Part shown: in pieces, positions 1 through 10,091 of the stretch | Numbering within the stretch: position 1 is the stretch's first letter | How the letters are laid out: each line of letters starts with the position of its first letter | From: Chloroflexota bacterium | Lineage (GTDB): Bacteria > Chloroflexota > Anaerolineae > Anaerolineales > Villigracilaceae | Assembly (NCBI GenBank): GCA_016234495.1 | Contig: JACRBI010000007.1 | Span: 103,979 to 167,978, forward strand | Direction: 5' to 3' | DNA: 64,000 nt | The notes under the pieces: model-generated | The model's input: only the letters and a program-made list of their open reading frames with translations | Told to the model about the DNA's origin: nothing | Database searches by the model: none | Position numbers and translations under genes: made by a program

Positions 1-447
1 ACATGCACCCACTGCACGGCTCTTTCTGCGACCGGGCTGGCTCTGCGGTCTGCAAATGTGGCCGCACCTGCGGCAGGATTCTCAATGCGCTTCCAGCAGC
101 GGCTCGCCGCGCAAAAGATCGCTGAACGCCGCCGCAAACTCTGGGGCATGCTCGTGTTGATCCTTGGCGGAGCAGGCCTGCTCGGCTGGTTTGCCGCGCC
201 CTATTTTTACACCTTCATCTCTGCCCCCGTGGAATGGATCACGGTGATCATCGGCTATTTTCTATTTGCCGTAACCTCCCTGCAAGCGCTGACAGAGGTT
301 GTATCGGTAATGATCCGCATCGTGGCAGACTTTATGCCTCCATATGTTTGGATGGTACTCGTATCCGCGCTGGCTGGGTTTGGCCTTTTGTGGATCATTT
401 CAATCTGGCGGTTTAGTAACCGCGCCCCGCAAGGAGTTTCTGCATGA
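1..447 (+). CDS. Probable anti-sigma factor, C-terminal part (cut by window start)
   Basis: The reading frame is open to the left edge, so the true start lies outside the window; the GTG at 58 is unlikely to be the start. The first residues carry a CTHC motif followed by a Leu-rich stretch and a Pro/Phe linker, as seen just after the zinc-binding helix of zf-HC2 anti-sigma factors. Two or three membrane segments follow, with hydrophobic cores around residues 30-50, 60-80 and 95-115 counted from the GTG. It overlaps the next gene by 4 bp (ATGA), so the two are probably co-translated. The family call rests on a fragment and is inference. A sigma factor gene would be expected just upstream. Confidence 0.5.
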   Translation, partial: TCTHCTALSATGLALRSANVAAPAAGFSMRFQQRLAAQKIAERRRKLWGMLVLILGGAGLLGWFAAPYFYTFISAPVEWITVIIGYFLFAVTSLQALTEVVSVMIRIVADFMPPYVWMVLVSALAGFGLLWIISIWRFSNRAPQGVSA

Positions 448-1490
448 AAACAAAATTAGCCACCTTTTTACTATTACTGGCGCTGTTACTTGTGCCAACC
501 AGCAACGCCTACGCACAAAGCCCCAATGGTGATGTGTTCCTGCTTGGACAAAATTACACACTCGAAAGCGGAGAAACGCTCGATGGAAGCCTGGCCGTGA
601 TCGGCGGAAATGTCACGATTGAAGAAGACTCAATCGTGAATGGCGATGTTGTACTTGTCGGGGGCAACCTCTCACTTGATGGAAAAATAAACGGCGAAGT
701 GGTTCTGGTCGGCGGGAATCTGACGGTCACCAGCAAAATAAAAGGCAATATTGTTGTAGTCGGAGGTCAGGTGCTTTTGACCGAGACAGCCGTTATCACT
801 GGCGATGTGACCACCATTGGCGGTCAGGTTGAAAAGGAACCCGGCGCAGAAGTAGGCGGAAATATTGTCAACAATGCCCCGCCCATTGATATCCCTGAGG
901 TCCCCGCTGTACCAAACATTCCCAATGTGCCCGACCAGCCCGCCATCAATGTGAACGTAAATCCGTTCTGGGAAGTGGCAAACATATTCGGGCGTGCGAT
1001 TGCAATTGCCCTGATCGGCATGTTGCTGACACTTTTCCTCCAGCCTCAATTGGAACGCGTGGCAGACGCGATGTCGCAGCAGGCTTTGATGGCAGGCAGT
1101 TTTGGCCTGCTGACAGTTGTCGTCGCCCCGCTTGCGGTTGTCATCATGGTCATCACGCTCATCCTCATTCCAGTGGCGCTGATCGCGCTTCTGGTCCTCC
1201 CACTGGCATGGCTGTTCGGCATGGTTGCCCTTGGGCAGGAAATAGGCGAGCGCTTCACGAAAGCGATCAATCAAACATGGGCGCCCGTGCTCACGACCGG
1301 TCTGGGGACATTCACGCTCGTGCTGATCGTCGGATTTGTCGGAATGATCCCCTGCTTCGGCTGGTTGTTATCCTTCCTGATCACGCTCATCGCCATCGGC
1401 GGCGTGACTATGACAGTGTTCGGGACGCGTACCCCGCCCGGTAAAATGGCAACCAACCCACAGGTAGAGATCGTTCCGCCTGCTTCATAA
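444..1490 (+). CDS. Bactofilin-like polymer-forming membrane protein
   Basis: A 348-residue protein. It has a signal peptide (hydrophobic residues 5-20, cleavage likely after AYA), then about 110 residues of short repeats of the form GG-N/Q-V-x-V/I-x-x-x-x-x-I-x-G-D/E-V. This is the right-handed beta-helix pattern of bactofilin/polymer-forming proteins. A Pro/Asn-rich linker (about 150-175) follows, then four hydrophobic segments between about 180 and 330. Such proteins are exported or membrane-anchored scaffolds, and in Chloroflexota they often follow an anti-sigma factor gene, as here. The start is fixed by the ATGA overlap with the upstream gene and an AAGGAG site 8 bases before it. The exact cargo or partner is unknown. 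Confidence 0.7.
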   Translation: MKTKLATFLLLLALLLVPTSNAYAQSPNGDVFLLGQNYTLESGETLDGSLAVIGGNVTIEEDSIVNGDVVLVGGNLSLDGKINGEVVLVGGNLTVTSKIKGNIVVVGGQVLLTETAVITGDVTTIGGQVEKEPGAEVGGNIVNNAPPIDIPEVPAVPNIPNVPDQPAINVNVNPFWEVANIFGRAIAIALIGMLLTLFLQPQLERVADAMSQQALMAGSFGLLTVVVAPLAVVIMVITLILIPVALIALLVLPLAWLFGMVALGQEIGERFTKAINQTWAPVLTTGLGTFTLVLIVGFVGMIPCFGWLLSFLITLIAIGGVTMTVFGTRTPPGKMATNPQVEIVPPAS

Positions 1491-1511
1491 AATCCGCGCT
1501 AAAAATCTGCG

Positions 1512-1520
1512 TGATATAAT
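1512..1520 (+). promoter_or_regulatory. Extended -10 promoter element before the C45 gene
   Basis: TGATATAAT, a TGn extended -10 with a perfect TATAAT at 1515-1520. No convincing -35 is visible. Transcription would begin near 1526-1528, inside the left arm of the hairpin at 1525-1550. Confidence 0.45.
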
Positions 1521-1524
1521 CTGC

Positions 1525-1554
1525 CCGCCCCGAGGATAACCTCGGGGCGGTTTT
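1525..1554 (+). terminator. Rho-independent terminator / 5' stem-loop
   Basis: Perfect 11-bp GC-rich stem (1525-1535 with 1540-1550), loop ATAA, then TTTTC. It ends the upstream operon. It also lies directly downstream of a TATAAT box, so it could form the 5' end of the next transcript. Confidence 0.8.
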
Positions 1555-1568
1555 CATTCGGAGAAAAA

Positions 1569-2678
1569 ATGTTCAAGCACGAAATCCCAAACACACCTGT
1601 TCATAATACCCCGCCGCCCCTGATTGAAGTTTCCGGCACACACCGCGAAATGGGACGCCAGATCGGCGAAGCCATGCAGCATCAGATTCAAAATAGCATT
1701 GCCAACGCGCATGTTCTCATAGATGCGGCTTATGGCGATCTCGAACTTACCTGGCAGGGCGCGCAGATTCAATCGCACAAATACCTGCCTTTCGCCGAAG
1801 AGCGTTATCCGCAATATGTGGATGAATTGCGCGGCATGGCCGAAGGCGCAAACGTGGCGTTCGACGATATTGTTGTACTCAATGTCATGGAAGCCGTCAC
1901 CACCGACGCCCTGCATCTGACGCGCTGCACCAGCATGGCGGTCAATGAAGAGCGCACCGCAGATGGTCACATCCTCGCCGCGCATAATGAGGATTGGATT
2001 CCCGAAGATGAGAATGACACCTTCGTCATTTCAGCCAGACCTGACAAGGAACCTCCGTTTCTAGCCATGACCTATGGCGGGCTGCTGCCCAATGTGGGAT
2101 TCAACGCCTATGGCATTTGCCAACTAATAGACTCAGTCTACCCCGCCGACTCGCGTGTGGGCATCCCGCGTCTTGTGGTGGCGCGTGCCGTATTATCCTC
2201 CCGCCGCATCTCCGGTGCGATCGGGCGCACACTTGTGCAACATCGTGCGGCTGGGTACAACCATTTGCTCGTCCATGAAAGCGGAGAAATCTACTCAATA
2301 GAAGTTTCAGCCCGCAAGTTTGAAATTTTGTATGCTCATGATGGATACATGGTGCATACCAATCATTATCTCGACCCAAAGATGAAAGAAGTGGAAAAAG
2401 ACCCCGAAGAATTACTTTCGTCGCGCGTGCGTTACTTCCGCGCCTCGCGCCTGTTACGCCAGAATAATCAACATACCATCAAGAGCCTGCAAGCCATTCA
2501 GAAGGACCATGTCAATATTCCAAACTCGATCTGCAACCACAACATCGAAGGACTCGATCCGCTTGACCGCGAGAAGACCATCAACGCCATGGTGATCGAC
2601 CTGACCATGCGCGAGATGCACATCGCGTGGGGCAATCCGTGTGAAAATACCTATCACACATACCATTTGAATGCGTGA
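1569..2678 (+). CDS. C45-family peptidase / acyl-CoA:6-APA acyltransferase-like Ntn hydrolase
   Basis: A 369-residue protein of the C45 (AAT, penicillin acyltransferase-like) N-terminal nucleophile family. The mark is RCTSMAV with Cys120, which in this family becomes the new N-terminal nucleophile after self-cleavage. It follows the typical YVDELRGMAEGA segment and precedes the HNEDW motif (about 138-142). The N-terminal HREMGRQIGEA segment is also family-typical. No signal peptide is seen, so it is probably cytoplasmic. Members cleave or transfer acyl groups on amides; the natural substrate here cannot be inferred. GGAG at 1560 precedes the ATG by about 6 bases. The gene stands alone between two terminators. 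Confidence 0.8.
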   Translation: MFKHEIPNTPVHNTPPPLIEVSGTHREMGRQIGEAMQHQIQNSIANAHVLIDAAYGDLELTWQGAQIQSHKYLPFAEERYPQYVDELRGMAEGANVAFDDIVVLNVMEAVTTDALHLTRCTSMAVNEERTADGHILAAHNEDWIPEDENDTFVISARPDKEPPFLAMTYGGLLPNVGFNAYGICQLIDSVYPADSRVGIPRLVVARAVLSSRRISGAIGRTLVQHRAAGYNHLLVHESGEIYSIEVSARKFEILYAHDGYMVHTNHYLDPKMKEVEKDPEELLSSRVRYFRASRLLRQNNQHTIKSLQAIQKDHVNIPNSICNHNIEGLDPLDREKTINAMVIDLTMREMHIAWGNPCENTYHTYHLNA

Positions 2679-2700
2679 GAGAAAAAAAAGATGAAAGAAG

Positions 2701-2730
2701 AAAGAGACCTCTCAAATGAGAGGTCTCTTT
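2701..2730. terminator. Bidirectional terminator
   Basis: Perfect 13-bp inverted repeat (2701-2713 with 2718-2730), loop AAAT, flanked by A-rich sequence on the left and T-rich on the right. It lies between convergent genes ending at 2678 (+) and 2747 (-), so it can serve both. Confidence 0.85.
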
Positions 2731-2746
2731 CTTCTTTGTTTATCAG

Positions 2747-3901
2747 CTACCTGATGGAATTAACAGCAGGTTCTTTCAACAGCAACGCCAGCGGCGAAGC
2801 GACCAGCACCATGCCAGTCGTCATGGTTAACACAAATGGAAATCCATACACTTCCGCCAGATGACCTGTGAATAGCAACCCCAGCGCGCCGGAAGAAAAG
2901 ATGAATCCAAGCGCAAGCCCGGAAGCCAGCGCCATCCCGCCGGGAATAATCCGCTGGGAAAGCACAACCATGATGCTGTGTACTGCGCCGGTGAATGCCC
3001 CGGCCAGTGGAACCAGGATAAACAGCCACCACGACCAGCCGATCACACTGGCAATATAGATCGGAATGGCGGCAAGGAACAAGACTCCCGCGGCCACAAA
3101 TCGCTTCGGATAACGATCGCCAAAATATCCACCGAAGATATTCCCTAGAGCGGAGCCGCCCATGAACAATCCCGCCATGCTTCCATAGACCGTCGCACCC
3201 TGTCCCAAATCCTTGATGTACTTGGGGATGAGATTCACCATATTCGCCTGCGCCCAGGATTGCAAAGTAGCAACCAGCGCCAACACAACGATAAACATAA
3301 CCCCTGCCTGCATTCGGTTGGATTGTTGTCCATGAGTCGGTTTGGGGTGAGCATGATTGGCGCGTAATTGATACATCACAGAAAAACCAATGGGAATGGA
3401 TACTACCGGGATGATGAACATGCCGGGCAATTTATATCGGGTAAGGAGAAGCCCGGTAATAATGGGTCCAATAAAATGCCCAAGCTGGCCTGCGGTAAAG
3501 AAGATGGATGTGGAGGTCGTCTCGCGTCCCTTTAGGAGGTCGCGTCCGCGCAGGGTGGCCTGCACTGCCCCAACTGGGTGAAATGCCGAGGAGCCTAATG
3601 CCGCAATGATCAGGCACGCCAGACCAGCGTTGCCCGGAATGAGCAATGCCGCAGAGTAGAAAACTGTCATCCAAAGCACGCCACCAGCCGCAAGCCAGCG
3701 CGGACCGGTTCGGTCTGAGATCCAGCCGAAGAATGGCTGAGTCAGCGCGGAGGTCCAGATATAGATCGTCGAGAACAAGGCGATTTGTGATTCGCTCAGG
3801 CCCAGGTAGGTCAACAAGACGGGTCGGCTGGCATTGAACGTATCCACAACAAAATGACTGAGGGCAACTGATGAAAAAAGGGAATCAAGGATTAATGACA
3901 T
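2747..3901 (-). CDS. MFS transporter, fosmidomycin-resistance (Fsr)-like
   Basis: A 384-residue polytopic membrane protein with about 11-12 transmembrane segments. It shows the MFS loop 2-3 signature GWISDRTGPR (about 59-68) and the ALGSSAFHPVGA segment (about 100-111), which resembles the SAxFHPxG motif of the Fsr group of drug:proton antiporters. A central hydrophilic loop (about 180-200, HAHPKPTHG) divides the two halves. It is probably an exporter in the cytoplasmic membrane; the substrate is unknown. Its ATG overlaps the nadD stop by one base (TAATG), so the two are co-translated. The link to NAD synthesis is probably only positional. Confidence 0.75.
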   Translation of the reverse strand: MSLILDSLFSSVALSHFVVDTFNASRPVLLTYLGLSESQIALFSTIYIWTSALTQPFFGWISDRTGPRWLAAGGVLWMTVFYSAALLIPGNAGLACLIIAALGSSAFHPVGAVQATLRGRDLLKGRETTSTSIFFTAGQLGHFIGPIITGLLLTRYKLPGMFIIPVVSIPIGFSVMYQLRANHAHPKPTHGQQSNRMQAGVMFIVVLALVATLQSWAQANMVNLIPKYIKDLGQGATVYGSMAGLFMGGSALGNIFGGYFGDRYPKRFVAAGVLFLAAIPIYIASVIGWSWWLFILVPLAGAFTGAVHSIMVVLSQRIIPGGMALASGLALGFIFSSGALGLLFTGHLAEVYGFPFVLTMTTGMVLVASPLALLLKEPAVNSIR

Positions 3902-4512
3902 TATTTTCCACGATAGAGATGATTTGATTGGATGTATTCGTACACGGCTGGATGGACATAGTAACGGAATTCATTTCCATCTGCAATTCGGCGGCGAATT
4001 TCGCGGGACGATAAATTTAACAAGAGCGCATCGATAAAGCTGACCTTATCGGTCAGGCCGCGGATTTGCAATTCCAACGCGGGCATGTCGAAGGAGTCGC
4101 CGGGGCGGCGCATCACGCTGATTTTGGAAACAGCAGCTACCAGATCGGAAGCGAGCCGCCATGTCGGCAGATCCCGAAACGAATCTCCGCCGATCAAAAG
4201 GAAGATTTCCGCATCCGGTTCCTGTTGAGTCAAAGCCCGAATTGTGTTGATCGTGTAATGCGGGCCGGGGCTGTCAATTTCAAGGCGTGAGAGTTCAAAC
4301 AACGGGTTATTGGAAATTGCGCGCTGTACCATTTCAATGCGATGCGAAAGCAGCGTAATATCCTGTTCCTGTTTGTGCGGCGGATCTGGGTTGAGTACCC
4401 AAAGCAGGCGCGATAGCTCAAATTGATGCGCGGCTTCGCTGGCAAGAATCAAATGCCCAATATGGGGCGGGTCGAAAGTGCCGCCGAAGAATCCGATCTT
4501 TGTTTTTGGCAT
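3901..4512 (-). CDS. nadD: Nicotinate-nucleotide adenylyltransferase
   Basis: A 203-residue enzyme that adenylylates nicotinate mononucleotide to deamido-NAD+, a step of NAD synthesis. The N-terminal GFFGGTFDPPHIGH holds the nucleotidyltransferase (T/H)xGH motif. The C-terminal LSSREIRRRIADG stretch is the ISSTxIR-type motif of this family. I chose the ATG at 4512. A TTG at 4536 in the same frame is possible, but a TATACT box at 4519-4524 would then lie within the gene. With the ATG start there are only six bases between the -10 box and the start codon, which predicts a leaderless mRNA. It forms an operon with the MFS gene. Confidence 0.9.
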   Translation of the reverse strand: MPKTKIGFFGGTFDPPHIGHLILASEAAHQFELSRLLWVLNPDPPHKQEQDITLLSHRIEMVQRAISNNPLFELSRLEIDSPGPHYTINTIRALTQQEPDAEIFLLIGGDSFRDLPTWRLASDLVAAVSKISVMRRPGDSFDMPALELQIRGLTDKVSFIDALLLNLSSREIRRRIADGNEFRYYVHPAVYEYIQSNHLYRGK

Positions 4513-4518
4513 TGGGTT

Positions 4519-4524
4519 AGTATA
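4519..4524 (-). promoter_or_regulatory. -10 box of nadD
   Basis: TATACT on the minus strand, six bases before the nadD ATG. It diverges from the extended -10 of the FAD oxidoreductase at 4547-4555. Confidence 0.45.
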
Positions 4525-4546
4525 TCGCAAGTTCAATTCGACCCAA

Positions 4547-4555
4547 TGGTATACT
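4547..4555 (+). promoter_or_regulatory. Extended -10 of the FAD oxidoreductase gene
   Basis: TGGTATACT (TGn plus TATACT) about 61 bases before the ATG at 4617. No clear -35 is seen. Confidence 0.45.
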
Positions 4556-4616
4556 CCCGAAAATCTTTAACGCGAATTTTGCGAATGAGCGAATTTCACA
4601 AAATCGAAGGAAAAAT

Positions 4617-5795
4617 ATGTCACAAAATTTTGATGCAATAGTGATCGGCGCAGGCGTGATCGGAATCAGCACTGCATTTCACCTTGAAGAACGTGGATTG
4701 AAACCAGTCGTTTTGGAGCGCAAGGAAATCGGCTACGGGGCTACGGGTAAATCGAGCGGACTTGTGCGAATGCATTATGACCTCGAGGTTGAATCGCGGC
4801 TTGCGTGGGAAAGTTATCAATACTTTCGTAATTGGGGTGAGCGCGTGGGCGGTGATTGTGGATTCCGTCGCTCGGGATTTTTGCATATCGAACCAGCAGA
4901 TCACGAAATGCAGTTACGTAAAAATGTTCAAATGCATCAACGCATTGGAATTCCAACCAGTGTCATCTCTGGTTATGATGTAAAAAAGCTTGCCCCCTAT
5001 CTAAAAACAGATGACATTGCTTTTGCAGCTTATGAACCCGAGTCAGGCTACGCCGACCCGATGCTGACAGCGAACTCGTTATTGACCGCAGCAAAAGAAC
5101 GAGGCGCAGTTTATGTACAGGATTGTGAGGTCATCGGCGCGCAAATCAATAACGGAAAAGTTACGGGCGTACACACATCACGCGGAGATTTTTCCGCGCC
5201 GATCATTATCAACACAGCTGGCGCATGGGCTGGCAAGGTGAGCGACTTGTTCGGCGTTTCCATTCCGCTTGGCACGTGGACTCATGATGTGGTTCACATC
5301 CGCCGCCCCGCCCATATTCCCGACCACCTCACAGTCATTGACAGTTCGCTCAGTATGTACTTCCGCCCTGATTCGGGCAATCTTACTTTGGTCGCGCTCG
5401 AAGACGACAGCCGTCTCGATGAGCCCGCTGAAAAAGACCTCGGCTACGTTGCCAAAGATTTTGTTGAGCGCGCCATAGAACGCATTTGCCAACGCATCCC
5501 TGCGATGGAGGAAGGCTCTCTGCATTCCTCGCATGTTGGCCGCGACGGATTGACTCCCGACCAGCGCGCGATCATCGGTCAGGCGGGACCTGAGGGTTAC
5601 TTCCTCGCCACAGGATTTAGCGGCACTGGTTTCAAACTCTCCCCCGCCGTCGGCCTGTGCATGAGCGAATTAATTCTCGATGGAAAATCCAAGACGGTTG
5701 ACATTTCTGGCTTCGACCCCATGCGCTTCGAACGCGGCGAACAACTCAAAGGCGAAAACGATTACGGATTTATCTGGCGCAAGGCATCTACGTAA
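4617..5795 (+). CDS. FAD-dependent oxidoreductase (DAO / sarcosine oxidase beta-like)
   Basis: A 392-residue DAO-superfamily flavoenzyme. The N-terminal VIGAGVIGISTAFHLEERG is a Rossmann GxGxxG dinucleotide-binding motif ending in an acidic VVLERKE strand, followed by GATGKSSGLVR. The C-terminal GYFLATGFSGTGFKLSPAVG motif (about 320-340) is the second FAD-contact region of glycine/D-amino-acid and sarcosine oxidases. It probably oxidises a secondary or D-amino acid, but no partner subunit is adjacent, so the substrate is open. A GAAGGA site lies about 6 bases before the ATG. It shares a divergent promoter region with nadD. Confidence 0.8.
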   Translation: MSQNFDAIVIGAGVIGISTAFHLEERGLKPVVLERKEIGYGATGKSSGLVRMHYDLEVESRLAWESYQYFRNWGERVGGDCGFRRSGFLHIEPADHEMQLRKNVQMHQRIGIPTSVISGYDVKKLAPYLKTDDIAFAAYEPESGYADPMLTANSLLTAAKERGAVYVQDCEVIGAQINNGKVTGVHTSRGDFSAPIIINTAGAWAGKVSDLFGVSIPLGTWTHDVVHIRRPAHIPDHLTVIDSSLSMYFRPDSGNLTLVALEDDSRLDEPAEKDLGYVAKDFVERAIERICQRIPAMEEGSLHSSHVGRDGLTPDQRAIIGQAGPEGYFLATGFSGTGFKLSPAVGLCMSELILDGKSKTVDISGFDPMRFERGEQLKGENDYGFIWRKAST

Positions 5796-5811
5796 ACAAC
5801 CCAAAGATTCA

Positions 5812-5873
5812 ACCACTGAAAACACAGGGGTAAGCCCTATAAAAATCTCCGTAGCCTTTGTGTTCTCAGTGGT
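5812..5873. repeat. Intergenic palindromic repeat, CAGTGGT type
   Basis: Left arm ACCACTGAAAACACA (5812-5826) pairs with right arm TGTGTTCTCAGTGGT (5859-5873) with one mismatch. It fills the gap between the FAD oxidoreductase and ligA and resembles the repeats at 16962 and 26781. Confidence 0.7.
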
Positions 5874-5875
5874 AA

Positions 5876-7969
<2,094 letters not shown>

Positions 7970-7991
7970 TTCCACCCTGTAGTTCCGGCAG

Positions 7992-8020
7992 TAGACAGAA
8001 AGCATCCCCTCGACTAAACT
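7992..8020 (+). promoter_or_regulatory. Candidate sigma70 promoter of the alpha-oxoamine synthase gene
   Basis: TAGACA (7992-7997), 17-base spacer, TAAACT (8015-8020). A GGAGG ribosome site follows at 8037-8041, before the ATG at 8048. Confidence 0.4.
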
Positions 8021-8047
8021 TACGCCATTCTGTTTCGGAGGCATTCC

Positions 8048-9259
8048 ATGGATTTTAAGAACACGAACGATTCTGTCACCAATCGCATCAAGGCGATGAA
8101 TGACCGTCTTTCAATGCTCAAGGAAAACGACCTTTATTTTTACAACCAGCCAGTGGAGGAAATGCTGCCCGGCGCGAAAGTCCGCGTGCGTGGACGCGAG
8201 ATGGGGATGTACGCCTCTTACAGCTACCTGGGTCTGGTCGGCCACCCGCGCATTAACGAAGCTGCAAAAAGAGCCGTGGACAAATTTGGCACGGGCACGA
8301 ACGGCGTGCGCACATTGGCTGGGACTCTCACTATTCACACCGAACTCGAAGAGACGATTGCGAACTTTAAACACACTGAAGCGGCCATCACATACACCTC
8401 TGGGTACGCGACAAATTTATCTGTGATCTCGACCATGATGGGACGCGGCGATTATGTCTTCTCGGACAAGATCAACCACGCGTCCATCGTGGATGGCTGT
8501 CTCATGTCTGGCGCGGAGTTCCGCCGTTTCCGTCACAATGACATGGAGCATCTCGAGGGCTTGCTCAAGAACGCCCCCGCTGATGTGGCGAAACTGGTCA
8601 TCGCTGATTCAGTCTTCAGCATGGATGGCGACATCATTGACCTGCCCACGACCATTGCATTGTGCAAAAAATATAACGCCTGGCTGATGATCGACGAAGC
8701 TCATTCAGTGGGCGTTCTCGGAAAGACAGGGCGCGGCATTGAGGAATACTTCGGCATCAAAGATGGGATTGACATCAAGATGGGCACGCTCAGTAAGACC
8801 ATCCCATCCGTTGGCGGATACGTGGCCGCAAAGCAGGAGATCATTAATTATCTGCGTCACGCCAGCCGCGCGTACATTTTCTCCGCTGCGCTGCCGCCGG
8901 CTCAGGCCGCCGCCGCAAATGAAGCGTTCAAGGTCATTCTGGATGAGCCCGAACGGATCGAAAAACTCAACCTGAACACCAAACAATTCATCGGCGGACT
9001 CAAAGCCATGGGCTTTGACACGATGTTAACCGAGACAGCCATTGTCCCTGTTTTATGCGTGGACGATAACACGGCCTTCGCCATGACCCGCGAAGCCCAG
9101 CACAATGATGTGTTCGTTCTGCCGGTCGTCTCCCCCGCCGTCCCTGAGGGATTGGCCCGCCTGCGTGCCACTGTCACCGCCGCGCATGATCCGAGCGAGA
9201 TCGAGCGAGCAATGGATGTGATCGGGGAAGCTGGAAAGAAATTGGGATTGATCAAGTAG
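8048..9259 (+). CDS. Alpha-oxoamine synthase (KBL/BioF/SPT-like PLP enzyme)
   Basis: A 403-residue PLP enzyme that would condense an amino acid with an acyl-CoA, releasing CO2. Family features are SYSYLG followed by GTGTNGVRTLAG (about 56-100), NHASIVDG (about 142-149), DEAHSVGVLG (about 218-227), and the PLP lysine K250 in GTLSKTIPSVGG. Length matches glycine C-acetyltransferase, 8-amino-7-oxononanoate synthase and serine palmitoyltransferase. No biotin, threonine-degradation or lipid gene is adjacent, so the substrate cannot be chosen. The GGAGG site fixes the start. A strong terminator follows, so it is monocistronic. Confidence 0.8.
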   Translation: MDFKNTNDSVTNRIKAMNDRLSMLKENDLYFYNQPVEEMLPGAKVRVRGREMGMYASYSYLGLVGHPRINEAAKRAVDKFGTGTNGVRTLAGTLTIHTELEETIANFKHTEAAITYTSGYATNLSVISTMMGRGDYVFSDKINHASIVDGCLMSGAEFRRFRHNDMEHLEGLLKNAPADVAKLVIADSVFSMDGDIIDLPTTIALCKKYNAWLMIDEAHSVGVLGKTGRGIEEYFGIKDGIDIKMGTLSKTIPSVGGYVAAKQEIINYLRHASRAYIFSAALPPAQAAAANEAFKVILDEPERIEKLNLNTKQFIGGLKAMGFDTMLTETAIVPVLCVDDNTAFAMTREAQHNDVFVLPVVSPAVPEGLARLRATVTAAHDPSEIERAMDVIGEAGKKLGLIK

Positions 9260-9290
9260 GAACGAGTAAAAAGTAATAAGCGAGAAGTAG

Positions 9291-9321
9291 ACAGCCCGTC
9301 AAATTGACGGGCTGTTTTTTT
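9291..9321 (+). terminator. Rho-independent terminator
   Basis: 10-bp stem (9291-9300 with 9306-9315), loop AAATT, then seven T. It ends the oxoamine synthase transcript and also faces the convergent TPR gene. Confidence 0.9.
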
Positions 9322-9785
9322 CATCGCTTTATATTCCCCAAATCTCCCATAATCACCTGCTTATCTTCTTCATCCTCAACTTTTTCAGCCAACGCAAAGG
9401 CTTTCTCCAAATACTCCTGCATCTTTGACGTATTCCCTGCGATCATTTCAGCGCGCGCAAGGGCTTCATAAGCATAGGCAATATAAAAAGGCTCGCCTGC
9501 TTCTGCATATTTCAAGGAGGCTTCGGCATACCTGCGGGCGTTATCAGCCTGCCCCAACAACGCAAACACCCGCGAGATCTGCCAATTCCCAATCGAAAAA
9601 TTTCGAGGCGTGACATCCTCGCGCTGGGACCAATGCCAAAGGGAAGTCATTGCCGTTTGAAGCATGACCAGATCCTCGTCAGGGCTGCGATGCGGGTTGT
9701 CAATGTAGTCCCAGGTCTTGTTGAAACAGTCCGCTGAAAAATAGCGGTGGACAACGGCCAAGTCAAAATCAGGTTTTTCGGGCAT
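9321..9785 (-). CDS. TPR-like hypothetical protein
   Basis: A 154-residue soluble protein. Residues about 65-140 form two helix-turn-helix units with the TPR spacing of small and large residues (ALLGQADNARRYAEASLKYA and AYEALARAEMIAGN, then EYLEKAFALAEKV). The first 60 residues carry Trp-rich segments (LWHWSQ) and match no family I can name. It has an AAAGGAG site before the ATG and no signal peptide. It is transcribed away from the riboswitch/ATPase unit. It may bind protein, but no partner is evident. Confidence 0.65.
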   Translation of the reverse strand: MPEKPDFDLAVVHRYFSADCFNKTWDYIDNPHRSPDEDLVMLQTAMTSLWHWSQREDVTPRNFSIGNWQISRVFALLGQADNARRYAEASLKYAEAGEPFYIAYAYEALARAEMIAGNTSKMQEYLEKAFALAEKVEDEEDKQVIMGDLGNIKR

Positions 9786-9902
9786 GGGATTCTCCTTTTG
9801 GAAAAATTACCGATGAAGTTTCTTTGCCTGAATTTTAGCGTATGCAACGTCGAATCTGATTGCCTTTGCAAGCCGGGATGAGAAAATTCTTAACCTGTGG
9901 AA

Positions 9903-9932
9903 TTGACAACAAGCCCAACCATTTTGTATACT
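9903..9932 (+). promoter_or_regulatory. Sigma70 promoter for the riboswitch/P-type ATPase transcript
   Basis: TTGACA (9903-9908), 18-base spacer, TATACT (9927-9932). This is the best promoter in the window. The predicted start near 9939 is just ahead of the riboswitch. Confidence 0.8.
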
Positions 9933-9939
9933 GCGTTCA

Positions 9940-10053
9940 CTCCGATGGGGAGTAGCCGCCCAAAATTGGGATGCGCAGTCGTCAATACGGAACTTGTTCC
10001 CGGCTGTTCAGCAAAAGGCAAGACCATCGCCATAAAATGGCGGTGGTTTTTTG
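9940..10053 (+). ncRNA. yybP-ykoY manganese riboswitch with overlapping terminator
   Basis: The 5' half has the hallmark GGGGAGTAGCC (9947-9957) and the 3' half has GGCAAGACC (about 10017-10025), both typical of the yybP-ykoY Mn2+ aptamer. The closing helix P1 can form between CGATGG (9943-9948) and CCATCG (10024-10029). The same 3' strand is the left arm of a terminator (10023-10032 with 10038-10047, loop TAAAA, then T-run to 10052). Metal binding would stabilise P1 and prevent the terminator, turning the gene on. This is a model from sequence; the middle of the aptamer was not folded computationally. The 306-base gap between genes (9786-10091) holds this element and its promoter. Confidence 0.85.
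10023..10052 (+). terminator. Riboswitch expression-platform terminator
   Basis: 10-bp stem with one G-T pair, loop TAAAA, six T. It is mutually exclusive with riboswitch P1. Confidence 0.85.
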
Positions 10054-10091
10054 TTTGTCACTGGTGTATCATCTAATCAACAGGAAAAATC

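Noticed and set aside
4617..5795. Naming the FAD enzyme sarcosine oxidase
   Set aside because: No other sarcosine oxidase subunit genes are adjacent and the family is broad.
8048..9259. Assigning bioF or kbl to the alpha-oxoamine synthase
   Set aside because: No neighbouring pathway gene is present and family motifs do not separate the substrates.
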